From positions 1-11,126 of the forward strand of contig JAAFHQ010000115.1 of assembly GCA_013298445.1 (NCBI GenBank): a DNA stretch of 11,126 nucleotides. Direction: 5' to 3'. Below the pieces are notes generated by a model. It was not told the DNA's origin. It did not search any database and worked only from the letters and a program-made list of their open reading frames with translations. The position numbers were made by a program, and so were the translations under genes. Of this stretch, positions 1 to 7,153 are shown piece by piece. Each line of letters starts with the position of its first letter. Position 1 is the first letter of the stretch. Origin of the DNA: Chitinophagales bacterium. Lineage in GTDB: Bacteria; Bacteroidota; Bacteroidia; Chitinophagales; Saprospiraceae.

Positions 1-777
1 TCCATTGGGGCCACCTGGGTTGATGCTTTGCAACAAAACCCACTTGCTTTGATTGCTACCGGATATTTTAAGTGGAAAAAAATCGGGGCATTCCCATACT
101 CCGCCATGGTTGCCATGCTCGGCACCGAAGTTGCTGAGGAAAGTCCAGTTTTTTAAATCGGGTGAACCGTAAAAACGCACCTGATTTTGTGCGGCCAGTA
201 CCACAATCCATTGTTTGCTGGCCTCGTGCCAGATTACTTTGGTATCGCGGAAATCGCGGATGCCAGGGTTGGGGATTACGGGGTTGCCTTGGTATTTGGT
301 CCAGGTACGGCCAGCATCGTTGCTGTACGCGATGGATTGGTATTGAAAGTCGTTGCGCCCAGCTTTTTCGCCCGCCATCAGGTGGTGGGTAAACATGGCG
401 ACCATCGGCGGCTGGCCATTGATGCCAAATCCACTGGTGTTTTTCCAGTCGATGACGGCGCTGCCCGAAAAAATGTAGCCCAGAGAGTCGGGATACAGGG
501 CGATAGGCAAATTGCGCCAATACACCAAATCTTTGCTCACCGCGTGCGCCCAGTGCATGGGCCCCCACACTTTATCCTCGGGGTAATGCTGATAAAACAA
601 GTGGTATTCTCCCTGGTAGTAGACCATACCATTGGGGTCGTTCATCCACATTTGGGGTGGGGAGAAATGGAATTGGGGGCGATGGGGCTCGTGGTAGTGC
701 GGGCTTTGGGCTTCCACTCTGAATCCAAGCAATAAGGTCATTAACAAAAACAAATGGGTGTGTAAACGATTATTCAT
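1..777 (-). CDS. Secreted GH32 glycoside hydrolase (levanase/inulinase/sucrose hydrolase type), N-terminal part
   Basis: Partial gene: 259 codons are visible from an ATG at 775-777 and the frame is still open at base 1. GH32 enzymes hydrolyse beta-fructosyl bonds in sucrose, levan or inulin with retention. Residues 1-24 form a signal peptide (hydrophobic core LFLLMTLLLGF, then VEAQ), so the enzyme is exported. The catalytic landmarks appear in family order: WMNDPNG at 44-50 with nucleophile Asp47, an FRD motif with transition-state stabiliser Asp178, and WECPD at 228-232 with acid/base Glu229. The usual RDP motif reads RDT here. The start is the one that gives a proper signal peptide. The gene lies 127 bp beyond the EEP gene in the same direction, without tight coupling, so it is probably a separate unit. 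The family call is firm; the substrate cannot be told without the rest of the protein. Confidence 0.93.
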   Translation of the reverse strand, partial: MNNRLHTHLFLLMTLLLGFRVEAQSPHYHEPHRPQFHFSPPQMWMNDPNGMVYYQGEYHLFYQHYPEDKVWGPMHWAHAVSKDLVYWRNLPIALYPDSLGYIFSGSAVIDWKNTSGFGINGQPPMVAMFTHHLMAGEKAGRNDFQYQSIAYSNDAGRTWTKYQGNPVIPNPGIRDFRDTKVIWHEASKQWIVVLAAQNQVRFYGSPDLKNWTFLSNFGAEHGNHGGVWECPDFFPLKISGSNQSKWVLLQSINPGGPNG

Positions 778-904
778 CTGTGTATCATTTGAGTGGATTA
801 CAAAATAGGGGCAATTTGCCATTTTTGGTTGATGAGCTTTCCAAAATTCTGAAACTTTCGGAAAAATATTCAGGGAAATGCCCCGATTTTGTAATGCACT
901 TAAG
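778..904 (-). promoter_or_regulatory. Upstream region of the GH32 gene with a 17-bp imperfect palindrome
   Basis: This 127-bp non-coding gap separates the EEP stop codon from the GH32 start. At 847-863 it carries TTCTGAAACTTTCGGAA, which pairs at 7 of 8 positions about a central base. It sits 70-86 bases upstream of the GH32 ATG and could be an operator. An AT-rich TATTTTG (801-807, minus strand) resembles a Bacteroidota -7 box but is one base short of TAnnTTTG, and no convincing -33 TTG lies at the right distance. No clear intrinsic terminator follows the EEP gene. The regulatory role is inferred. Confidence 0.25.
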
Positions 905-2035
905 TCAAATGTTTAGATCAACCCAAATTACGTGGTGGTCGCTAGCTGCGTGAACTTTTTCGGTCAAGGTTTCATAAACCGGCCACTTTGGCCTGACTCC
1001 AGGGAAGGCTCCCATCCTAAACAACCCCGCTTTTTCAACAACCGAAAATAAAGCTGGGGACAGGAGTAAGTAATCAATTTTATTGGCATTGGTACCCGAT
1101 CCAAACGTTCCTATTTGTGAAAAAGTACCAGGATCAAAGCGCGGATGTGTAGAAACATCTTTGAGGGAAGTTGCAAGGAGAGGTTTTAATGCGTTGCTAT
1201 CAGGGGTGTCATTCAAATCCCCTAATACGATGATAAATTCATAGCCAGCATCGAGCAGTTGAGTGTAAATTGCTGCGGTACGTTCAGCTTGGGCCAATCT
1301 ACGGTTTTGGCTTTGGGCGTTATTGCCACCAAATTTACTTTTGAAGTGATTGGGCAGCACCCAGAAGGTATGGCCCGAAGGTGTGAGCAATTGGTATTCT
1401 GGGCAGTCCCGGCTGAATATTTTGTTCCCTGATGCATCCATATCATAAATATGGCTCTGAATTGAGCCAATTTTGCACCCTCTCTTGGCCATGATTCCCA
1501 CGTCAATCCCACGGTCATCATTACCGTCGATGACCATAATTTGCTCATACTTGGATTTGGGAACAGGGAGTTCAATGTTCACTGCGTTAAGAACTTCTTC
1601 TGCAAATTTTTCCAGGCCAATCCTGCTCTCCGCCTCCACTACTGCCAGAATATCAGCGTCTACGTCTCGGATGACACGACCTGTGTTCATGATTGAAATT
1701 TCGTTAACTGTTTCTATTTTCAGTTCAAGCCATCCCACCCAATCATCTCGGCGATTGGCTATGATTTCTATGGGTTTATCTCGTTTTCGCGTTAAAACGT
1801 TTTCGCGAATCTGCTTCAAGGTAACGAATTCGCCCGAATCTGACTTATCCAAACCCAGTTTTTTCAGGAGTTGAATCATTTTAGTTTTGTCCATATCGGA
1901 GTACATTGGTTTTTCAAACAATGCCGTTAACGCGGCCATTTGCTTCTGGATTTTGGCAGTTAGAGCATTGTCGTCTTGATTCAACACTTTAGCTCTTCTA
2001 AAGAGGTTTTCGACATTATATGTGGCTATTTTCAT
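905..2035 (-). CDS. Endonuclease/exonuclease/phosphatase (EEP) superfamily protein with an N-terminal insertion
   Basis: A 376-aa metal-dependent phosphoesterase of the EEP fold (DNase I/exonuclease III/sphingomyelinase superfamily). Its motifs are YNVENLF with Asn7, VVEAE with the metal-binding Glu134, DRG at 174-176, NHFKSK with His230, GDLND with Asp273 and Asn275, IDYLL with Asp321, and the C-terminal SDHH with Asp366 and His367. All expected catalytic residues are present, so the protein should be active. The spacing between Asn7 and Glu134 is long for the fold (often a few dozen residues), so residues of about 13-110 form a helical, charged insertion. There is no signal peptide, so it is probably cytoplasmic unless released by another route. 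It is the last gene of the operon, 52 bp after the amidase gene. The substrate (DNA, RNA, lipid or phosphosugar) is not evident; the YNVENLF start resembles predicted nucleases. Confidence 0.85.
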   Translation of the reverse strand: MKIATYNVENLFRRAKVLNQDDNALTAKIQKQMAALTALFEKPMYSDMDKTKMIQLLKKLGLDKSDSGEFVTLKQIRENVLTRKRDKPIEIIANRRDDWVGWLELKIETVNEISIMNTGRVIRDVDADILAVVEAESRIGLEKFAEEVLNAVNIELPVPKSKYEQIMVIDGNDDRGIDVGIMAKRGCKIGSIQSHIYDMDASGNKIFSRDCPEYQLLTPSGHTFWVLPNHFKSKFGGNNAQSQNRRLAQAERTAAIYTQLLDAGYEFIIVLGDLNDTPDSNALKPLLATSLKDVSTHPRFDPGTFSQIGTFGSGTNANKIDYLLLSPALFSVVEKAGLFRMGAFPGVRPKWPVYETLTEKVHAASDHHVIWVDLNI

Positions 2036-2060
2036 GATCGAAGGATTGGAGAAGTGAGTA

Positions 2061-2085
2061 AAATAAAAAAGCCATACGGTAAGGC
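2061..2085 (-). terminator. Weak intrinsic terminator or attenuator between amidase and EEP genes
   Basis: Just after the amidase stop codon, the minus strand has a GCC...GGC hairpin (2071-2085, with one T-T mismatch and a small loop) followed directly by TTTTTTATTT (2070 to 2061). The U-tract is good but the stem is short, so termination would be partial at best. This would lower expression of the EEP gene relative to the genes before it. Confidence 0.35.
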
Positions 2086-2087
2086 AC

Positions 2088-2906
2088 TTATTCTTTGGGT
2101 AATGCTATGATTTTTAGTCTTAGCATCTTCAGTGCGTTATTGAGTAAACCAAAAATGAAATTTACTTTGGGTAGTTCCGCCGTAGGAGCAACTGGTTGGA
2201 CTGGTGCCGAATTAGGGAGCGGCGGTACAGTTACAATAGGTGGTGCCGGCATAGGTGCTGGTACTATTGGGTCGATTGCAGGTTTTGTTGATGGAACCAT
2301 ACTGGTATCAGGAACAACTTGTTGAATTGCCAATAAAAAAGCGTCCCATTTCTTTGGATCATCAACCATCATTTTGGGGCAATTCTTTTTGGTGATGTCC
2401 TTGTGTCGGTAAACCTGCTGGGAGGTCAGCCCGTGGTTATTCATCAGGTGCTGGGTTAATTCAATGGTCGACTGAAGTGTCTTGGAAAAATCGCCATCTG
2501 AATTGACACACATTTCGATGCCGATGAGGTAGTTGTTGGGAGAATCACCATGAGGTTGGGGCATACCCATAATTTTGAGCGCGGCAAAGGTATAGTTGCC
2601 CCATGGAGCTCCGACATGATAAGCCACCTCTGAATCAGGCACGCAGCGAATGATCGAATGATCATCTACAATGTAGTGCGCTGAGGCGAAGACGACACGT
2701 GGCTCCCCTTTGGCATTCAATTGTAACTGGCCGCGTGCATCTCTGAGGAAAATGCGGGGTTTGGTGTTAAAATAATTGCGATTAGCCAGAGCATGAGCAC
2801 CTCGATTGGTATTGGCCGTCCAATGAATAACGATGCCTTTAATGGCTTTCAATTTTCGCCCTGGTCGGTTGTAATTATCCAGCAAAAGTTCTGAAATGGG
2901 TAACAT
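2088..2906 (-). CDS. N-acetylmuramoyl-L-alanine amidase (Amidase_2 / T7-lysozyme type), signal-less
   Basis: A 272-aa zinc amidase that should cleave the bond between N-acetylmuramic acid and L-alanine of peptidoglycan. The catalytic domain spans about residues 18-195: VIHWTAN gives zinc ligand His28, RHKDIT gives His168, and the following KKNCP gives Cys176 with Lys174 at the T7-lysozyme catalytic lysine position. SAHYIV (75-80), VAYHVG (95-100) and IGIEM (128-132) are the other conserved core motifs. After the domain come a proline-rich linker (about 198-246) and a short hydrophobic, basic C-terminal helix (about 247-268). There is no signal peptide, as in phage endolysins, so reaching the wall needs help. 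The gene for a small membrane protein lies 12 bp upstream and is the obvious candidate partner. The C-terminal helix could contact membrane or wall. The enzyme class is firm; the biological role is inferred. Confidence 0.9.
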   Translation of the reverse strand: MLPISELLLDNYNRPGRKLKAIKGIVIHWTANTNRGAHALANRNYFNTKPRIFLRDARGQLQLNAKGEPRVVFASAHYIVDDHSIIRCVPDSEVAYHVGAPWGNYTFAALKIMGMPQPHGDSPNNYLIGIEMCVNSDGDFSKTLQSTIELTQHLMNNHGLTSQQVYRHKDITKKNCPKMMVDDPKKWDAFLLAIQQVVPDTSMVPSTKPAIDPIVPAPMPAPPIVTVPPLPNSAPVQPVAPTAELPKVNFIFGLLNNALKMLRLKIIALPKE

Positions 2907-2918
2907 GGCTTTAGGTGT

Positions 2919-3458
2919 TTAGAGGTGATTGTCCTGAGCATCATCTCTGTCCTCAAAAAAAACGAGGTGCTCCAGCTCAGTGTTGGCAAAAGTTTGTAAT
3001 TCTGGTACTGCAAAAATTTGCTTGGATTCAACAACTTGTGCTACTGCTGCTTTCCCTCCTTTGAACTGAACAAGGATGTCCAGCAAATCGTGGAAAAACC
3101 TGGAACCCTGGCTTAGAAAGAACCCGGTAATCAGGGTTCCCAGGGCTAATTGGGCAATTTTCCAAAGCTTGGCCCATCCTTTAACAGTAGCAAAATGCTG
3201 CAAATAATTTCCCCAATCGCTTAAGGACTGGGCAGGTTTGGCGCTGATGATTTCAAAAAAATCGGCCTTGGTGAGCAACGCGACAATAATGCCCGACCAA
3301 ATTGCCAATTTGAATATTTTGGCTTCACGCTCTTTTTCTGCTTCTCCATCCAGCTTTATACGCAGTTTGGCTCGATTCAGCTTCAGGTAGTTGGTCAATC
3401 GTTCTGCTACCAGGCTGAGGATAAACAGGGTGACGAGTACTTGGGTTAGGTGTTCCAT
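2919..3458 (-). CDS. Small membrane protein with three hydrophobic segments, holin-like by position
   Basis: A 179-aa protein whose family I do not recognise. It has hydrophobic segments at about 5-22 (VLVTLFILSLVA), 48-63 (IFKLAIWSGIIVALL) and 101-116 (IAQLALGTLITGFFL). A highly charged stretch (27-47) lies between the first two, and a soluble, acidic C-terminal tail runs from about 135 to 179. It sits directly before the amidase gene (12-bp gap) and 14 bp after the 212-aa gene, so co-translation is likely. A small multi-pass protein paired with a signal-less amidase is the arrangement of holin/endolysin cassettes. The sequence itself does not match a holin family I can name, so this is a positional inference. 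It could also anchor the amidase or another operon protein at the membrane. Confidence 0.7.
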   Translation of the reverse strand: MEHLTQVLVTLFILSLVAERLTNYLKLNRAKLRIKLDGEAEKEREAKIFKLAIWSGIIVALLTKADFFEIISAKPAQSLSDWGNYLQHFATVKGWAKLWKIAQLALGTLITGFFLSQGSRFFHDLLDILVQFKGGKAAVAQVVESKQIFAVPELQTFANTELEHLVFFEDRDDAQDNHL

Positions 3459-3472
3459 GTTTGATTGGTTTT

Positions 3473-4111
3473 TTATAAAGTAATTTCCGGCCTTCCTTCG
3501 CTAGGATTTGCACCACCATGGATAATTCCTAAATGGTAATAAATGATCCGAAAGCCCCTTCCTTTCCTCAGTTCTTCAGGGATGCTATTATCAGTTAACG
3601 CCGTGTCATAATCTTCTCCAATGCTTCTGTTTGCTCGCATAGGACCAATAAATACATTGTTTGTAGATGAATTTAATAGGGGTAGAGCCTGATTAAACAA
3701 GTCTACAAAGGCATTTACATGGGCTATTTGATTCCTTGAGTAATTGAACCGATCCGCAAAATCGTGAGTTAACAACCAATTAACTACCAGAATATATGAT
3801 TCCACTAAGGTATTCGTAAGTCTAATACCATTGTAATTTGTGATTACATTCATATACCCTTCATAAATGCGCGTAATATTGTACCACGAAACAATATGTC
3901 TTCGTTCCAGTGTTTCAATGACACCCCGGTTATTAAAGTCAATAGGTTGATGATGTTGCAATAATTCTGCAACTGTTGTTTGTTTTGACCAATTGGATTC
4001 CCTGAAATCTTGTAGTAACCATTGTTTAAGGTGATTATCCCAAGGTGGGCGTACTCTCTCATTTTCAACTGTAAATAGCTGTGTGCTTGGGTTGTACCTA
4101 ACATTTGCCAT
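3473..4111 (-). CDS. Conserved-looking protein of unknown function, AT-rich
   Basis: A 212-aa protein that I do not recognise. It has no signal peptide and no clear membrane segment. The middle (about 65-145) appears helical with many aromatic residues (SWYNITRIYEGYMNVITNY; VESYILVVNWLLTHDF). The C-terminal part holds polar motifs such as RANRSIGEDYD (159-169) and a GRGFRIIYYHLGIIHGG stretch. Its DNA is visibly richer in A/T than its neighbours: 60-base samples starting at 3601 and 3781 count 40% and 30% GC, against 53% for 4441-4500 in the preceding gene. This suggests more recent acquisition or a fast-evolving component. It could be an effector, an adaptor or a structural piece; nothing in it decides among these. 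Confidence 0.72.
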   Translation of the reverse strand: MANVRYNPSTQLFTVENERVRPPWDNHLKQWLLQDFRESNWSKQTTVAELLQHHQPIDFNNRGVIETLERRHIVSWYNITRIYEGYMNVITNYNGIRLTNTLVESYILVVNWLLTHDFADRFNYSRNQIAHVNAFVDLFNQALPLLNSSTNNVFIGPMRANRSIGEDYDTALTDNSIPEELRKGRGFRIIYYHLGIIHGGANPSEGRPEITL

Positions 4112-5042
4112 AGCCTATTGATTTGTTGGTGAATATTTTAAGAATAAATTGCAAGCACTTCCAAATCCATTTCAGGAACCAGAATGGCTTTGAACAGGTT
4201 GTTGATTTCAGGCAAGGCGGTTGAGGTACATACGCTTCACAAAACCACCCTTCAAAACCCAGTCCAGCCAATTCAAAATGCTGCTGCTTCAGATCGACCA
4301 GTAAGCGAATTTTCTCACCCGGCTTGCCAGGCTCATACACATCAAGTAAGATTTGTTCGTCGCCCATTTCACGATAGGCCCAGGCCAGGCACATTTTTTG
4401 GCGAAAGGGATCCAGCGTACGGTCAGTTAAGGTCAGCGGCCAGGGGCCTTGCGTGTCGATCCGTTCTTTCAGTTTCAGCCATTCACCCCGGTTTTTATGG
4501 GCCAGCCAGGCTGCCCGGTTGAATGGAAAGTTGAGTTGAACCTCTACGGTTTCCACTTTAACTTCGCGGATGGCCTTGAGTTGTCGTTTGATGGATTGTT
4601 CAACCATTGAATCCGAAAGCCAGAGATCGGGTAGCAAGTACAGCATCGTTAACTGAAATAACGTATTGGTGGCTGATGCTTTCAGCGCGACAAGGTGATG
4701 TTGCCAAAGCTGTGCCTTTAAGTGAGCCGCAGCACTACCCCTGTACCATCTATTTTGCTTGGGGGTTTTCTTATGGTTGTAATGGTAATCCAGTACAGTA
4801 AAGATCATTCCATCTGGCAGATCCGAATAGTTGATGTATCCCAATTCGATCCAATTGATCAGCCAGTTTTGTACACCATAAACAGAAGCCGCCCCAGGAC
4901 ACAACCCATCCAATTGCTTTATTACAGCTGGCACCACATCTAGTACCACACAACGAATTTCCTCCCGCTCGGCAGCGGTGAGTTTCCACACCATTTTGAA
5001 AGGAAAAATTTTGTTTTCGGATTGGGTTGCCAAATGATCCAT
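4098..5042 (-). CDS. Protein of unknown function, apparently frameshifted near its C-terminus
   Basis: As the sequence stands, the ORF encodes 314 aa. I do not recognise the family. It is rich in Trp, Leu and charged residues, lacks a signal peptide, and has a VLDVVPAVIKQLDGLCPGAA region near the N-terminus and a YEPGKPGEKIRLLVDLKQ strand-rich segment later. A second in-frame ATG (Met17) is a possible alternative start. The last 41 or so residues, with four Cys and three Trp, look out of frame. One frame over, a natural-looking tail (TALPEINNLF, then ending LEVLAIYS) runs to a TAA at 4138-4140. The join point is around 4224-4236, and joining there gives about 301 aa. That version would end 26 bp before the next gene instead of overlapping it by 14 bp. 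The cause could be a one-base sequencing error or a real mutation; no classic slippery heptamer is visible. Confidence 0.72.
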   Translation of the reverse strand: MDHLATQSENKIFPFKMVWKLTAAEREEIRCVVLDVVPAVIKQLDGLCPGAASVYGVQNWLINWIELGYINYSDLPDGMIFTVLDYHYNHKKTPKQNRWYRGSAAAHLKAQLWQHHLVALKASATNTLFQLTMLYLLPDLWLSDSMVEQSIKRQLKAIREVKVETVEVQLNFPFNRAAWLAHKNRGEWLKLKERIDTQGPWPLTLTDRTLDPFRQKMCLAWAYREMGDEQILLDVYEPGKPGEKIRLLVDLKQQHFELAGLGFEGWFCEAYVPQPPCLKSTTCSKPFWFLKWIWKCLQFILKIFTNKSIGYGKC

Positions 5043-5059
5043 GGTGATTTTTTAAAACA

Positions 5060-5332
5060 TTAAGAATTAGGCTTTTGCGTTTTATCGAGCAGCAACAGTA
5101 GTACTTTGGGTAGGCCCACCTCAACAAAGGTGTACACAACACCTTCCTTATTGAAAAGGGATTTACGAGGTGGGGCCAGAATTTCAAATGGTATTCCCTG
5201 TTCGGGAACAAGCATTTCCATTTTTTGAGGCTTCAATTCTGTCAAATTGCCTTTAGACCCTTTGAAGTATTGCATAAACCTCATAAGAAGATGCCCAACA
5301 TTTTGGATGAAGACCAGAAAAATCTTTTTCAT
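5060..5332 (-). CDS. Small protein of unknown function (90 aa)
   Basis: A 90-aa protein starting MKKIFLVFIQNVGHLLMRFM. The open frame extends further upstream, but the ATG at 5330-5332 is preferred: it starts 19 bp after the stop of the zinc-ribbon gene, whereas earlier starts overlap that gene. The N-terminal 20 residues are basic then hydrophobic, like an N-in membrane anchor or uncleaved signal. The middle is polar (KPQKMEMLVPEQ). The C-terminal half (VVYTFVEVGLPKVLLLLLDKTQK) is predicted to be strand-rich and hydrophobic. It lies 17 bp before the 314-aa ORF. No family is recognised and no function is assigned. Confidence 0.65.
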   Translation of the reverse strand: MKKIFLVFIQNVGHLLMRFMQYFKGSKGNLTELKPQKMEMLVPEQGIPFEILAPPRKSLFNKEGVVYTFVEVGLPKVLLLLLDKTQKPNS

Positions 5333-5351
5333 GTGGTTCACTACATTGAGG

Positions 5352-5597
5352 CTAAAAGACTTGGTGCTGTTCCATTGGGTTACTTTTAACCCGGTTGACT
5401 TTTTCAACTGCCTCATTGAGGTTTTGGAGCAATTTCAAACCTTCTTCTGATTGTTCCCGGTCGATGCTCAATTTCAAGCCACAGCTGTTGCAAAAAATGG
5501 CATCGTTCATGAGCAACATGGGGATGGTTACTGGTATCCGAAAATTACAATCCGGACAAGGCACCCCTGGTGTGGTGGATGGATTTGCAGGTTGCAT
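5352..5597 (-). CDS. Small zinc-ribbon protein with C-terminal coiled coil
   Basis: An 81-aa protein with two CxxC knuckles, Cys14/Cys17 (CPDC) and Cys36/Cys39 (CNSC), 18 residues apart, which is the pattern of a zinc ribbon. Residues of about 46-72 (REQSEEGLKLLQNLNEAVEKV) form a likely short coiled coil. Such proteins usually bind nucleic acid or act as adaptors in protein complexes; the sequence does not say which. It is 24 bp downstream of DUF2589-B and 19 bp upstream of the 90-aa gene, so it is clearly part of the operon. The name rests on the cysteine pattern only. Confidence 0.78.
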   Translation of the reverse strand: MQPANPSTTPGVPCPDCNFRIPVTIPMLLMNDAIFCNSCGLKLSIDREQSEEGLKLLQNLNEAVEKVNRVKSNPMEQHQVF

Positions 5598-5621
5598 GTT
5601 GTTGAATGTTTTTTTGGTGAA

Positions 5622-6251
5622 TTATTTTGTTTTTTCGGGCAATGCTTTGATCGTATCCTCTGATACGCTAACATTTTGTTCCATGATGTGAAACAGTTTT
5701 CCAAGCCCGGCAGGGATATCGGCCTGTTCCAACCTCATTTTCACACGCATCTGGGCTTCGAGCGAATTGCGTTTTGAATTTTCACTGGAAGAACTGCCAA
5801 AGGTTCCTTTCATTTCCCGGATACCTTCTCCTCCCAGGTTTTTTAAAGTAAAAGGAGGCGGTATCCCCTGTTCACTGGATGTCTCGCCAGGGTTAGTATT
5901 TGAGGTAGTATTTTCATTAACTTTTACTTCATCGATGATCAAAATTGAAAAATCAATCTCTGCATCTTTTATCTGCAAGGCTGGAATCGGAATAAGTGAA
6001 AGCAAAGGGACTTCAATTTTAAACTGTCGAATATCTCCATTTGCCCCCTTTTTTTCGTGCAAAAAAGTCACCATTCGCAGTTTTCCAAAATGGGCTGGGT
6101 CATCCCGGGGCGTTTCGTCCCCGCTACGGTCAAACCCAATTCGTTCAATGAACTCAGCAGTAGCTAGGGCAGCCTGGGTTTCGGCATCAATCATTGCTTT
6201 GAGAGGAGCTCCCAGAAGTTGGTAAATGGATAAAGCTGAATTGCGTATCAT
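5622..6251 (-). CDS. DUF2589-family protein B
   Basis: A 209-aa member of the DUF2589 (PF11655) family, recognised by three hallmarks in order. The first is an N-terminal helix, LLGAPLKAMIDAETQAALATAEFI (12-35), followed by a short turn at IGF. The second is the strand motif EVPLLSLIPIPALQIKDAEI (80-99). The third is a C-terminal helix beginning DIPAGLGKLFHIM (178-190). Between them lies a low-complexity linker rich in Ser, Gly and Pro (about 112-160, including SSSSENSKRNS). It is a paralogue of the gene at 7249-7845, with the same three landmarks but a different central region. No signal peptide is present. The family has no function that I know of. It starts 53 bp after the 271-aa gene, and the two paralogues flanking that gene suggest a shared hetero-oligomer. 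Confidence 0.85.
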   Translation of the reverse strand: MIRNSALSIYQLLGAPLKAMIDAETQAALATAEFIERIGFDRSGDETPRDDPAHFGKLRMVTFLHEKKGANGDIRQFKIEVPLLSLIPIPALQIKDAEIDFSILIIDEVKVNENTTSNTNPGETSSEQGIPPPFTLKNLGGEGIREMKGTFGSSSSENSKRNSLEAQMRVKMRLEQADIPAGLGKLFHIMEQNVSVSEDTIKALPEKTK

Positions 6252-6304
6252 GTTGAATGGTATGTTAAAAATGATTGATTACATATTGCATTAAATCCAG
6301 GTGT

Positions 6305-7120
6305 TTATTCTGGATTAAGGTGGCGCTGTGAGTGACCTTCGTGGTCAATTTTTGTCCATAAATAATTCCGAACCCTGGACTTGATTCTGATGGTAGAAAT
6401 GATCGAAGGAGGCGCTTCCATAAGTTTGTCCAGCGTTACAGCGACATTGAGTTTGAGGTCCGCTTGCAGGTTTTCAATTTGTGAAATAGGATCCTCGAGT
6501 TCGCTGAGTTGCGCTTTTAAATTTATAGCTTTGAATACCTGTCCTTCCAGCACATTGAAGTCGGATTCGCTCAATTTTTCTGCGTTTTCGAATATTTTCC
6601 GAATCCAACTGTGCAAAATGCCCTCGATCTCCGAAAGTGTTGTGTCAATTTCCAGTTTGCCCTGTTGAATGATCCGATCACGATTTCTTTGCAAATACAG
6701 GACAAGGCTTTGTTTGACATAAATTCGATATTCAAACTGTCCCCAGCCGCTTTCTTGCGTAGGATCATTGGATTGAATCCGCCGTTTGGTTTCTTCGTCT
6801 AGTTGACTAAACAGGTTGCGGCTGTGATCATTGAGGGCATCAAAGAAATTTTCAGCCAGATCAAAGCTGAAACTATTAAAGAGTGGCGCGGAAGAAACCT
6901 CTCGTTCTTCATTCTGGCTGAGGTTGCTTTGGACGCCGTCCAAAACAAATTTCAGGTCAAATTCGACCTCGTCAATCTCAGTACGGGGAGTCGGAAACCG
7001 TCGCAACAATGGATCCTGTTCATAATAAGTGCTGATGTTCCTGGAGTACACGTCCGAGATCATTCTAGCCTGAGCTACATCCCGCAGCACAGACCCTAAT
7101 ATCTGATGAAGTTCGGCCAT
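6305..7120 (-). CDS. Helical protein of unknown function encoded between two DUF2589 genes
   Basis: A 271-aa protein starting MAELHQILGSVLRDVAQARM. The open frame extends to 7237, but the upstream part runs through the intergenic hairpins and reads as non-coding, so the ATG at 7118-7120 is chosen. Its N-terminal block (1-60), with RNISTYYEQDPLLRRFPTPR followed by an acidic strand EIDEVEFDLKFVL, looks like the conserved core. Residues of about 90-230 are strongly helical and charged with coiled-coil character. There are no membrane segments and no signal peptide. The short amphipathic start and the EVEFDLKF strand recall the DUF2589 neighbours, so a physical partner role is plausible, but this is inference. 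I do not know a named family for it. Confidence 0.8.
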   Translation of the reverse strand: MAELHQILGSVLRDVAQARMISDVYSRNISTYYEQDPLLRRFPTPRTEIDEVEFDLKFVLDGVQSNLSQNEEREVSSAPLFNSFSFDLAENFFDALNDHSRNLFSQLDEETKRRIQSNDPTQESGWGQFEYRIYVKQSLVLYLQRNRDRIIQQGKLEIDTTLSEIEGILHSWIRKIFENAEKLSESDFNVLEGQVFKAINLKAQLSELEDPISQIENLQADLKLNVAVTLDKLMEAPPSIISTIRIKSRVRNYLWTKIDHEGHSQRHLNPE

Positions 7121-7153
7121 AATTTTTTTTATTGAAGATGAAAAAATCGAGGC

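Noticed and set aside
68..735. Long open frames on both strands over the left edge (for example 187-735 plus and 68-568 minus)
   Set aside because: The minus-strand frame that runs off base 1 encodes an unmistakable GH32 N-terminus with signal peptide and catalytic motifs; the others are shadows with poor composition.
4098..4240. Programmed -1 ribosomal frameshift in the 314-aa ORF
   Set aside because: No X XXY YYZ slippery heptamer or downstream pseudoknot is apparent at the join; an indel is simpler.
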